The notes beneath the pieces were generated by a model, which saw nothing but the letters and a program-made list of their open reading frames with translations, made no database searches and had not been told where the DNA came from. This document shows, one piece after another, positions 11,470 to 22,716 of a DNA stretch of 64,000 bases (position 1 is the stretch's first letter; the number at the start of each line of letters is the position of its first letter). Origin of the DNA: Endomychus coccineus (lineage: Eukaryota; Arthropoda; Insecta; Coleoptera; Endomychidae); NCBI GenBank assembly GCA_958510875.1, contig OY294067.1, positions 147,424,243-147,488,242 on the forward strand. The letters are read 5' to 3'. Position numbers and translations under genes: made by a program.

Positions 11470-11930
11470 ATGTCGGGAATTGAATTCAAAATTTATTTCA
11501 GTGCAGCAAGTTGTGGAAACAACAGCGTGGTACCTGCTTTCGAATGGCACAATTTAGAACTTCTGAATGAGCCACATGTAAAAAGGAATTTGATTAGCCA
11601 AATAATTGTAAATTTGATAACAAGTCAACTTGAACTTTTCCGATACATGCTTCGGACAGACGAAAGCAGTTTTGTCATCAACGAGAAATCAAACCGCAGA
11701 TTTGAGCTTTATTGGCAGAAAACCGATACCACATTAACGAAATTGGAAACCAAGAACACTTTGGAATGAATATGTGGTGTGTGATTACTTTCGGACATTT
11801 GGTTTGTTCTTCCTTTTACGAAGGGGTCCTCAACAGCGGAAACTATTTGTAATTCCTTGGTGAACCAACCACTCCTACTGATAAACATTACACTACAGAT
11901 TCGTGCCAACATAACGGAGCCTCGCATAAG
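11470..11930 (+). pseudogene. Tc1/mariner (IS630-like) transposase fragment
   Basis: The plus-strand frame contains MLRTDESSFVINEKSNRRFE. This fits the catalytic (F)TDE(x)xF block of arthropod Tc1/mariner-type transposases, followed by a Trp a few residues on (YWQKTD). After a stop near 11766 the frame continues with CDYFRTFGLFF, matching the later V(W)…GPFFF block. Both the upstream helix-turn-helix and the last catalytic Asp are missing or unreadable. The copy is truncated and dead. The clade resembles the relics at 35.5 kb and 43.1-44.0 kb. Confidence 0.6.
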
Positions 11931-12719
11931 GCATGAGTTATAAGGGAATATTTAAAGCTAATTTTGCAGATAGGAGGGTCGGAAATAATAAAACAGACAG
12001 AACAAATAAACTTCATAGAACTGCCTCAACAAGTAAGAATAACCTGAAGAAAAAAAAATGAACAGCCTGTAGAGCTACCTCTAGAGAAATATTGGCAAAA
12101 GCTACAGTGCAGGAGGTAAGGAGAACATTTGGCAAATATATGGAAGTTGAAGGAGGTTATATCGAAAACCTTTTATAGGAAGTCTGCATTTCAAAAAAAT
12201 CTGTTCTCAATGGTTATTGAACTTTTTTCTAGAAAAAGCTTTTCATCATAAATTTGTCAGTAGATTTTTGAAAGTAACGTTATTCTACGGTCTCCTAGGC
12301 TCACTTACCTCCAAATTTATTGCATACACGCGTTTTGAGAGAAAATCAGCTCATTGACTTGATGATTATTTCTTGTCTACTGAAGACACTTTCTATATTG
12401 AACAGGACACATTTACCTATAGTGTGAATTTTTGCTTGGGAAATGCTTAGATATTTGCATAATATTTCAGAGTTTTCGGTTCCAGGCCCATATCCTTCCA
12501 TCCCACTTCCCTTGTTTTACAGCTATCAGTGTACCATATTATGACCTTTCTAGTGCGTCTTGGGTTTGTGTTTTTGACCAATTTGCATTCTCGACTTAGC
12601 TTCGTGTAAAATTTTTTCACAAAGCTATATCCTTTTATCATCATACACAGGCTAGTCTTTGGGTGTTTCTGAAATTTATCCATGATCGAGCTTAGCAATA
12701 AAATGCAATCTACATGCAT
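11931..12719. other. No recognised gene
   Basis: Includes an unremarkable minus-strand open frame at 12447-12719 without a family motif. It sits between a mariner relic and a LINE relic. Confidence 0.45.
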
Positions 12720-13715
12720 TCATTGATATTGCAGATGAGTTTCACTAAACTACATTCAATGAAATTGAAATTGCTCTCTCCAAGCACGGTGTGAGTCCCA
12801 TAATGACTGGTTGAGTCAATCATTGAACGGAAAGCATTCATTGTAAGTGTAGGCAACGCAATGATCAAGGAGACTGTCAATAGAGGACAGCCATAGGGTA
12901 GGTACTATCACCACTACTATGGAACATAGTAGTAGACAAGAGGTCGTCTGCTACTATGTGTGTACTTCTATGACATTCCAATGATTCGAGATTCTGTACC
13001 ATAGGATACGCAGATGACCTAACCATCCTGCCAGTAGGAAGGTTGAGGCGGTTGCATATGAATAAATGCAATGAGCTCTCACAATGATCGAATGTTGGTT
13101 TCAACTTGTTAAAAATGGAGCTTGACATTTTCGATTGGGAGATTTAATACCAGAATAAATTCTCGAAACCAAGCTGATATGGGGGATTTCATCTCACAAC
13201 GAAATGTTAAAAAGCAAATGTCCTCCCCCTTTCAATGGCGACGTGCAATTGAGGAAACATAGGGATTATCTCGTGAGATAGCACTATGGCTTTACACGGA
13301 AGATACACGACCCATGACAACATGATGTTCACTGATCTGGTGGTGAAGAAACAGACACCCAATGGAACAACTAATTGAGTTACGCGTGCCTCAGCATAAC
13401 TGAAGCAATGCTTACAAAACCCACAGCAGCGATAGAAGTAATGTTCTGCCCTATTACCTCTGGGTATTTATAAAGAGAAGGTGACTACAGCATCGGCAAT
13501 AAAGGTCAATTCAATCGGACTTTGGCACAAAGGAAGTAAGTAGCTGCCTTGAGTGGAGGCATAACAGAAGACGATCATGAGACAGACGAACTGGATCGAA
13601 AGGGTTCCGCCAAGGACATTTCGAGGGAGGAACAACAACAGCACCATCATTTGAAACACTTGAAGCCATTCTCAAAGACAACAAACTCAAAGTGTTCAAG
13701 CAATGATGATAGATT
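12720..13715 (+). pseudogene. Degenerate LINE, RT part (plus strand)
   Basis: Pieces of a non-LTR reverse transcriptase can be followed across several frame changes. They include EIEIALSKHGVSPIMTG (before the RGxxQGG block), a VNRGQP remnant near 12,880, YHRIRR/IGYADDLTILPVGR (the ADD catalytic box at about 13,005), and a tail with WGLSREIALWLYTEDTRPM. The order fits an R1/Jockey-group RT and its C-terminal domain. Many stops show it is old. It ends near 13.7 kb, where a second LINE on the opposite strand begins. Confidence 0.62.
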
Positions 13716-13739
13716 GAATAGAAAAATTAATTCTGGTAG

Positions 13740-15650
13740 GATTTTCCGGCAGGTTTCTAGCTTGATAATGAAGGGATGACAAGCTCGAGCCCGTCTAGTC
13801 CGTCTATCTGGAATCTCTAGTGGTGAAATAATAGACGAGATTTCTGATGAACACCGACCATGGAAATATCCATAGAAAAGAGAGATCTAGGATGTTCTAG
13901 AGAGGTCAATGTGTTTGTAAGTCTGACATGATCAATCAGACGAATAGCTCTCTTCTGGATAGAATTCAAGAGGCGCAGCGTATGTTCGGATGACGAACTC
14001 CAAATATGTGAACAGAACTCCAGGACAGGACTGTGCTTGTAGATTATGAGGAGCTACTGGGGAGTAAAGTGGCTCTTGGCAAGGAATATAAAACCTAGTT
14101 TTTGTGAAGCGGTTTCCGCAATGGACCTCACAAGAACATCCCATGAAGAAAACTTCATAGGAATGGTTGTACCTGTCTTCATATCAGGGATTGTGAGATT
14201 CGCCTTCCTGGAGATGATGCAAGTTTGAGTTTTGGTATTTGTAAACTGTATTAGATTGTCAGATCCCCATTTCACAATCATTGCTAGATCTCCTATGATT
14301 GCGTTCACCAGTCTCTGTCTAGCTCCTATGGCATCATTGTATATTATGACAGTTTTAGATGAGCTAGCGGCATTAAGGGTCCCATCATATGCAGCTGTGG
14401 CTGAAACACTTCCAACAGTTCGTTAATATGGAACAGGAACAAAGTTGATACCAAGACAAATCCCTGTGGAACATCAGCTTAGATAGCCAACGTCTTGGAG
14501 GATACTCCGTCAAACACCACATGGAGTTACCTATCTGAGAGATAAGAGACAAAGTTGAGACGGCAAATCTTATGACGGAAGTTTCTCAAGAAGGCTTTGG
14601 TGCCAAACTCGGCCATATGCTTTGGAAATAGCCAATACTACAACTAGAGATTCCCCAATTTTTCATTGTATCTCTGCCATACATGTGTTACATGGGCAAG
14701 CAGCTCTACTGTTGATCTATGCTGATGAAAGCCGTATTGCAGGTCATTCATGATTTTGGAGCTTTCCAGGTATTGGATGAGCTCGATGTTGATAGCTTTC
14801 TCCAGCACATTAGAAATCACAAATAATAGCGTATTGGGGCTGTAATTATTAGGAAGATCCTTCTTCGCTTTATTTTGGAATTGATTGAACTCAAGCTATC
14901 TTCCAACTGGGAGGAAAAACACAGTTTGTGTGAAAGGGTAAGCAACCTGCAGGAAAAAGGTGTTAGTTCAAGCTCACATTCCTCGAGAACGACATGTAGA
15001 ATTCCGTCTAGCCCCATAGTCTTTTTGATATTATTATCAAGCAGAATGCGCCTAATTGTTCGCTGATGAAAGACAATTCACGCATATGGTTATAGATAAC
15101 TGCAATATCAGGAGGTTCTCTTGTGATTAGAGAGTCCTATTGTCAAACATCCCAAAAAAAAGGTTAATTTCTTCTTGTGGTGTAGTAGCCAATGTACCAT
15201 CATCTTTGGGTAGGAGAGGGAATAACTGGAAGTGAAATTTCTACCGATTGCTTTGGGCGCAAGTTCAAAACGATCAGGAGACACTCGCGTATTCGACAAG
15301 CTTTGATCTTATTTTGCCACCTTATGCCTCTTCCGGATTGTTTATCGTCTTCATCACACATATTTCTGGCTTCAACACATTTTGTTTTGGTTTCCAGACT
15401 TGGGTTACCGCGATCACGATGATGTTTGTTCCGAAACGACGGCCGTAGAACAGATTTTGTTGCTCACCAGATGACAGTGATTTGTTAATATGAGGTATAT
15501 AAGTTTCCATTTTTAGTCTGATAATATCCGAGATCTCTGTGAAACTTTGCGTTGGAAAAACATACGGAGATGTTGGATTGGTTTCTGGAGTGACATGAGG
15601 ACAGGTCTTAGTGCACTCAGACTGCACAAACTTGTCTTTCATTTTCAAGA
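13740..15650 (-). pseudogene. Degenerate Jockey/CR1-like LINE, RT part (minus strand)
   Basis: On the minus strand, a decayed non-LTR polymerase runs from about 15.65 kb down to 13.74 kb. Recognisable parts in order: RRILLDNNIKKTMGLDGI (the A.GPDGI block), VLEKAINIELIQYLESSKIM with LQYGFHQHRSTVELLAHV (the YGFR.GRST block), VPQGFVLVSTLFLFHINEL (the GVPQGSVLSPTLF block), and then WGSDNLIQFTNTKTQTCIIS (after the catalytic box). LEFCSHIWSSSSEHTLRLL follows in the C-terminal region. All parts lie in the expected order, with numerous stops and frameshifts. No 5' endonuclease was identified. Confidence 0.75.
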
Positions 15651-17181
15651 CACCACATATTAGGGTGCGTGGATGCTTGGAGTGTGGAGTGTTGCCTGAA
15701 TATTGTCTCTACGGACCATCCTTGTTCAATGATACCAAAAATGTAGATATGTACATAATCCATGATTTCTTTTTCTAATAAAAGAAACTCCCAAGAGGAA
15801 AATACTTCTAAATTTCAGTTTCTTAAGAAAATTTGGAAGGCCTTTGGACCCTCAAATTTTGATTTTGATAGCTGTAAATTCAGATCAAGCAAATGAAAGG
15901 ACTCCCCATAATGGACGAATTCTAACTTCACGACCATGATCAATGATCCAGAGAAGAGAAGCTATGAATCATATCACAATGACTTGGAAACAGATGTATG
16001 AGGCTGCATTGAATATTGAATATGGTTGTTCAATCTGTTACGTTTCTGCTATTCTCTTGTTCCAAAATAATGAATCACTCCATCCATCACATTTTGTAAA
16101 ATACGCTGCTATTGAAGATAACAGTAATTTAATTTAATATATAAGTACTGAAGGATTAATTTCACCTCTCTTGACTTGGATGTGTTAAAATTTATTGAGG
16201 ATACAAAAACACAAGCTGGCTATTTAATCGTATAAACTAAAAATAAAACCACTCGTTGAAAGGTGTTTTAAATTTATGGGTGAATTATACTGTACAACGG
16301 CGAGAGTACAATACAGGGAATAATTTAAATTCAAGTCATTGTGAAGCATAACAAGTGGTATTGTTGAGTGGTGGTCAAATATCGTGTTAACAGGTATTAG
16401 AGGGTTCTGGGGCTTGTGAGATGTTTGCCTGGGGTCGCGATACGAGCGCAGCATCCCGGCGACCTAATCTGATGCATTGTAACGAGTATACACAAATTTG
16501 CTTATGATTATTGACTCTTCAAAGTGGATAGCTTATATAAATTATTACTTCGATCAAATGAGCAGTTTATGTTGTGTTTAGATTTTATAATATTAACATT
16601 CCTCGATCATTGTCTGAAATATTTGTGAGGATGTATTTTGGAACATTTCTCTCATTTTGAAGCATGTTTTATTTTATTCAATTATTCACCCAGAAAGACA
16701 GACATTGTTTCTGTACATACTGAATAATAGTAATAGCTACATAAGAACTTAAATAATTGTTATTGTTTTTAAGACCTTATACTTTAAAGTACATATTTCA
16801 ATTTTTTTTTTAAATTCTTACACTTATAGCCTCTTTAGTTTGGATTGGTAAGTTATTATTCAAGAAGGGAGTTCATGAACTTTTGCGAGAGCATGTATTT
16901 TACAGTGTTTCTGAGTACTTTTGGCATCTATAATAACAGATGATCCATGAAGTTTTGCAGATTTCCTTTAATTTAAATTCTAATTTAATATTCATAAAAG
17001 TATAGTACATACTGAGATATAGTATAATCTATACATTTCTTCACATCATTTTTCCTTCTTCGTTTTCCTTCATTGTCTTATTTGTTGTACCAAAGTACGT
17101 GTTCATTTACCTATTCAATTATTTGCTTACTTGCATGCCTGTATATTCCTGATTTGACTTATATCATGTTATATCATTGGT
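15651..17181. other. AT-rich stretch, no recognised gene
   Basis: An open frame at 15943-16137 (plus) shows no family motif. No RNA gene or repeat structure was seen. Confidence 0.45.
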
Positions 17182-18000
17182 CTAATGAACAATAAACATT
17201 ATCATTACTATTATCATTATTATTATTGTACCTTCTACAAAAGTAGATTTTTGTGATATATCTGTGTTGTATTCCATCATATCTCTTCTTTTTATTGAAA
17301 ATCTTGTCAGGTACATAGGTGGTTGGTTATTTGTTACTTTGTGTATAATATAAACGCCAGACACGCTTCCTCTATGATTTGAGTAAGGTTTGAAAATTTC
17401 AGCCTTTGTCTTGTATATCTATCAAAACTCAATAAAATTCGCATTATATTATTACTATTCTGTAGGATCTGCAGCTTATTTTTATCTTCCTAAGAACATG
17501 AGAATAACAATGGAGCGCACGCAACATGTAATATGTGAATGAATAATACTATTATACACAGTTTTTTTTGAACATATTGTAAGTTTTGCAGCTACTCTAT
17601 GAATTTTCACCTAATTTCTTGAAACTGTAATCAATGTGTTGGCTCAAGCTTAAGTGTGGATCGAGTTGTATTTATCCCAAGATACGAGTATTTAATTTTC
17701 TGTACTATCTCAATATTTTAGTTATCCAAATAATATAAAGATTTTTTTCTTCAAATAAGTTATTAGTAATTTTTTAGTTTCAACTTTTTAAGTTTAACCC
17801 AATTTGCCAACACTGTTAATTCCTCATTAATAATATTGAACGGTACTTGATGGTTAGAGCTAAGTATTGATAACATTGTATCATCTGCAGTAACGGGCCT
17901 ATTATACTTCCTTGTGGCACTCCAAAACACCTTTTTCAGGTAGACTTTTGCCAATTTTTGTTTTCTGGTATCGACAGCATGAATAATTTTATACGGATGA
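17182..18000 (-). pseudogene. Degenerate LINE RT/C-terminal fragment
   Basis: The minus strand from about 17,954 reads RPVTADDTMLSILSSNHQ, a relic of the (Y/T)ADDT catalytic box. NEELTVLANWVKLKKLKLN follows, matching the LxxWxxxNKLxLN block. A SYLGINTTRSTLKLEPTH remnant of the KYLG segment sits near 17,690. The region at 17,364-17,182 reads VYIIHKVTNNQPPMYLT and RRDMMEYNT. That resembles the C-terminal region of CR1/RTE-like LINEs in insects. Several frame changes are needed. Confidence 0.6.
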
Positions 18001-18051
18001 GTGTCTGCTTCGAAATCCTGACTGACCCATATTAATAAATGTATATGTACA

Positions 18052-18640
18052 TATACCGGGTGTCCCAGTATATATGTTCCAATAGATTATCTCAGTCATT
18101 TAAAAAAATAAAAATTCCAAAATTTTATGATCTCCAATCAGTTCAAGGAACCTTGAACTGAGAAAAAAGAAAATTGAAAATCACTTCCGGTTTGACCGGA
18201 AGTGACTCTGACTTTTTGTATTTCAAATAGCACCCTGTATATTTTTTACAATTTTTGATTTCTTCTCAAAATTATCTTTCTAACGATGTATCACTATCAA
18301 AGTTACAAACAAATGTATTCAAATGTTTCCATGGCACACTAAGATTTTCATTTAAGAATTATTAATTCTTCCAGTTCTACTACAATTCTAATAATTTGAA
18401 ATTTGACGTTCTCTTCATCATCTCGAAAACAAAATTGTTCATGAACTATCAATTATTATTGAAGTCAAAATCAAGATTACACAAAATATCGTAGCCCACT
18501 GCAATTCTTTCAATTTGAAATTTTCATTGTCGTTTTCTCCATCAAATCAAATGTAAAATACGAAGTGTGGTACATCGTTGGAAAGATAATTTTGAGTAGA
18601 AATCAAAAATTCCAAAAAATATACAGGGACACCCGGTATA
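18052..18640. mobile_element. Short-TIR non-autonomous DNA element (MITE-like)
   Basis: The ends are 22-bp terminal inverted repeats with one mismatch: TATACCGGGTGTCCCAGTAT at 18052 and its complement ending at 18640. The 589-bp interior has no transposase and is AT-rich. The right end abuts a long (AT)n tract. The ACCGGGTGTCCC end is a common insect repeat end. Superfamily is uncertain, and a clear target duplication was not separable from the TATA sequence at the ends. Confidence 0.7.
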
Positions 18641-18649
18641 TGTATGTAA

Positions 18650-18767
<118 letters not shown>

Positions 18768-18875
18768 CTATTTGTTCCATCTTTATTTTCTTTGCCGCTG
18801 TATTTAATTATTTAATTTATTTTCCTTAGGTGTAGCGGCTAATTATTACACATGGATTATAAAACAATCTTCGAA

Positions 18876-18902
18876 GTTTCAGGATTTGGATCCCATCATC
18901 AG
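18876..18902 (-). ncRNA. Isolated hammerhead-like core
   Basis: The minus strand reads CTGATGA, then GGGAT-CCAA-ATCCT as a 5-bp stem II with a 4-nt loop, then GAAAC. This is the full conserved hammerhead core. No PLE ORF is visible beside it, so it may be the remaining end of a decayed PLE. Stems I and III were not convincingly found. Confidence 0.4.
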
Positions 18903-19545
18903 AAGATATTCCCTCTATAAAAACATTTACATCACTAATTAACTAATTAACATACTAGTACATAAATCAGTTCAACTATCTCTGTTAACGTTTGTTGATC
19001 AAGCTATGAATCGTGGGCTGAATCAAGATTGGTTTGTTATTCTCATCTTCAACTCAATTTCAAGAAAAGAAAATGGGCCACTAAAATTCGTAATTATCTC
19101 GATTTCCATGTACTCTGTAAAAATTACTGAATATTGAATCGGTAACTTATGAAGTCTTCAATATTTGAAACGTGTAATTTCAGAACACTCCCTTTAATTG
19201 TCAATTTAACAATGTTCAATAAGCAAATGCAATATCTCGAGACAAGTACTGGCTAAAATGCTCCAAAAATCCATATTTATGTGTTTCTGGCGTCACTGAT
19301 CCGCTGTCAGAATTTTCACTTCATCTTTTATAACTAATCAAATTACAATGACCAAATATGGAATAGCTCACAATAATATTCCGGAACTGGGAGATCATGT
19401 CCAATAGGGGTTTTCAAGGACGCTTATCATGAATCTGGCTCCGAATTTTGATATAACCCCTTCCATATTGAATTGACAAAGTTGAATGATTTCGAAATAA
19501 GCAAATGGAATGTTTTAGCTCACATTAGTCGGATTTGCATGAACA
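18903..19545. other. No recognised gene
   Basis: AT-rich noncoding sequence without visible motifs. Confidence 0.4.
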
Positions 19546-20101
19546 TTAATACAAGAATGTTTGTCGAATCCGATTATGATGATACAGATGATAGGATATT
19601 TCGAGTGTGTTTCCATGATTAGTAACGCTTTCTCCAATATCACTGAAAAATAATATGGATTGATAATATCCACTCGAAGCCGAATGTTAATTGTCCAAAT
19701 CTTCATCTAAATCTTTCAGGTGTAAAATCAGTTTTATTTGCAAATCGATCAAGTAAACCCTATTTTGAAGATGGGAATACTAGTAAGATGGTGTCATAAA
19801 ATAGAGTGTAAAGGAGTTTGAGATAGTTCAACTTGAGGATTTTCTTACATATTTTTTGTTCTGATAATCTTATCCAAGAACTGGTCTGCGTTAATTTCAG
19901 GGTAGCAAGTAGCACCACACCAACTATAATCATACAGACTGATGGAATTTGTATTCGCTTGTACACCTGTTTTACCATTACATGAAACTGTTGTCGAATA
20001 TTTAATGAAACTGTCAGTAATATCAAAGTAATTCGAATGAAACTTCAGCCTTATCGAATTGCTTAAGGGATCCTGCAATGTTATTTCAATGACGTGATTT
20101 T
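19546..20101 (-). other. Two candidate host exons, weakly CUB-like
   Basis: A minus-strand open segment (20101 to 19849) encodes IRLKFHSNYFDITDSFIK, SCNGKTGVQANTNS and LYDYSWCGATCYPEI. It ends at a good donor (AT|GTAAGA). A second segment starts after the acceptor TTTTTCAG at 19643-19646 and stays in phase to a stop at 19546 (GNTLEISYHLYHHN…TFLY). The hydrophobic/Cys pattern and the late GNxLxIxY loosely recall a CUB domain. No transposon motif is present. This could equally be chance or an old pseudogene. Confidence 0.25.
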
Positions 20102-20829
20102 CTCAATTTGCTGTCTTATAAAAAATATTTTTTTTCTGGTTATTGATGTGAAAATGATTTGAAAAACAATTAGTACTTAAAATCATAAACGAAACATGAT
20201 TGTCAGGAACATATTACCCTGATTGTCCTCTCAATTATTGAATATTTGTTCGGGGACTGTTTTTGAAGTATATTGGAAGCGTATTTGTGCTAATTGAAAA
20301 ATAGGTTTTCAATCCAGTATTTTCGAATATGGCGACCGTATCAGGACTTTGACGTGATTCTAATTTGTTCTAAGGTATGTTTTCAACTACCTTAACACCT
20401 ATCTTGAACATACCTGTGTTATAATTTGAGCACGTTTCAGCTTTGATGCTTCTAATTTATTGCTAGCTTCATGGAATTATCGAAATTGTACACAAAGTCG
20501 ACCTATTCCTTCATGCTTTTAGGAAACAACAAGTTTTCTAAAAAACGAGTTCGTGAGTCTTGTATTTTGTTTCCGTATGTATTGTTTTATTGTAAGCAAA
20601 ACATCAAAATGGAACGCAGATGAAAATGTAATTCATAAATAACATGCAAAAGATATATATGACAAATTTGAAGAAATTGGATAATATTTAAAAGTTCCAC
20701 AGCTTGATTCCTTTTGTAAGATTAGACAAAAAATAGGATTTTTCATTGTTGATTACTTTCAATGGAACCACTAGAAATCACAAACTTAAAATAATATAAA
20801 AACCGGAAACTAAGAATAATAGGTAGTAT
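20102..20829. other. No recognised gene
   Basis: AT-rich, short frames only, no repeats noticed. Confidence 0.4.
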
Positions 20830-22240
20830 GATAGGCAAAACATGCATTATATTAATCAGATTTGAACGATGCAATCCCTTTTTTTGTTCGCTTGGTGAAA
20901 TTTTTTTGTGATGCCCGGCTACCCTCTACAGAAAAAGGGTTTGTGGTTCTTCGCTAAACCGATTAGTTAAACTTTTTTATCAAAGCAATTCCGCGGTATC
21001 ATTGATAACCTTAAGTGTGTTCACATGGCCTCATAGAGAATCACTGCATCATTCTGTCAGCCTGAGAAATACATTCTTCCAAAAAAAGTCAATTCTACGT
21101 TTGTTTCTGACATAATCCAAACATGTCTGGATCTGGGTAAGTGCTCAGAATCTGCAACATATTTAGAACATTCTTCGAAGCCAATCGACTTACAATAGTG
21201 CCGAACGTGACAAATCATTCTTTGAAGCCAATAGACTTACAATAGTGCCAAAAGTGAATACAATAGGCAGACAAAATGTGCAACCCGTTTCATTCCTTTC
21301 AATTTATTTCCAGGAATATCCAACTGTTTAGTGAAGAGGGAAATTTTGATTGCCTTATTCATGCACCATGCTCCATTCAGAGCCCCTGGGATCCTGAAAC
21401 TGAAGTTGTCTCAAGACCGACCTCCAAGATACAGGAGTGAGAGTTGTGATAAATCTCTATATTATTCTCTCAGATGTCTTCCGTCCTTTAGGAAATTTTT
21501 GATATAGTTAAACAGTTTCACTCGTTGTTCTCTGGAAAGCCTTGGACGGGTCTTTCTTCATTCAGCATTGTCGTGTATGACTTCTTGTCAAGTGAAGCTC
21601 ACAGACTTTGGAATGTCAGGACCTCTTCATGTGATGGTATGTCACAACACTCCTCTAATACTACTTTCAATATCAGTTCATGGGTGTGATAACGGCAAGG
21701 CACTCAAATGTTCGTCGGTATTTCCTTTCAATTCTGGCACGTACTCCTTGCTTCAGTCCTGTATTAGAAGCTGTAGTATCAAAAGATACAACGACGATAT
21801 TGTCACGTAGCCCAAATCGGTCCACTTCCCGGATAACTACTTCAGCCATCTGCTCATCAGTGCTCACTGAGGCAAAGATATGCCAAGCAAATGCTCAAAA
21901 TGTTTCCAGTCACTAGAACTGCAACTCTACTTTCCAAAGTTTTGACACCCTCATAAGCAACTGAGGGCAACATCTTACTAAACCAATGCAAGACCAAATA
22001 AAGAGGATTTTCAAAGAGTGACTTTTCGATTTTCGTTGGACTTCTATTGTTCGCTGGAGGACAAGATTCTCCGTATTTCCTATAAATGGAGTACTTGCTT
22101 CTTCAATAGAGTTGTTCTCGATACCAAGAAGACGTGAGTGTCCGATCAAGAGGTTTTCATCTAGGAATTGCCAATTTTTTACGTGCCGAAGCCGAAAGCT
22201 TGACCTCCGCAACAATAGGGGCTGCTAATGATGAATATGA
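20830..22240 (-). pseudogene. Relic of a DTTASNTG-family transposase-like protein
   Basis: The minus strand carries blocks of a protein family expanded in insects and cnidarians. They are NIVVVSFDTTASNTGLKQGV (the signature), then after a frameshift the RYHTHELILKVVLEE segment (family form ACRHHxxELIL). Next come a GALNGAWCMNKAIKISLFT block (family PGAxHxARWM), then LKVINDTAELL and, near the end, RVAGHHKKISPSEQKK (family VxxHRKxFP). The order is conserved over 1.4 kb. The upstream part (22,215-21,913) is charged and less recognisable. The DNA-transposon superfamily is uncertain; I recall the family mostly from uncharacterised proteins. Confidence 0.6.
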
Positions 22241-22589
22241 GTCTTACAGTTACAGTATGGCTGTCTTATTGAATTCTTCAGCGATAGCTTTGTGAAGTTT
22301 ATTCTTATATGAATCTTTTTACTTTTGTACACTTATTCCACAGGCGAACACGTTGTCTACTACACTCATTGACAAATTCTCACGATCTGCTCTTTGTGAC
22401 CTGAAAAATTCGTTATTTTCTTGTCATACGCTAGTCACGTCCATCACGTTGTGCCACAAAATGCCAAATAACCCAAAGAGATCACCCTTCCGAATTTGCC
22501 GTTCTACATTTGCTCTATCCGTGTTCTTCGATTTCTCTTTACTCTGATTCTGGTATTCTTCGTATAGCGTCTGTATACCAGAGCGGCTA

Positions 22590-22613
22590 TATATATATAT
22601 ATATATATATATG
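22590..22613. repeat. (TA)n tract at PLE 3' boundary
   Basis: About 12 TA units directly beside the 3' end of the Penelope-like element. Confidence 0.9.
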
Positions 22614-22685
22614 CTGTATTGGGTTGCCGGGATATACTCCGCGTTGTCGTAGATTGGTTTCGATAGAAACCGTTGATATGACGAC

Positions 22686-22716
22686 GTTTCGGCACAATCT
22701 CATGTGCCATCTTCAG
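22686..22716 (-). ncRNA. Hammerhead-like core at PLE end
   Basis: The minus strand reads CTGAAGA, then GGCAC and GTGCC pairing as a perfect 5-bp stem II around an 8-nt loop, then GAAAC. This is the best-formed hammerhead core in the window. It overlaps the stop region of the PLE ORF. Stems I and III were not assigned. Confidence 0.55.
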
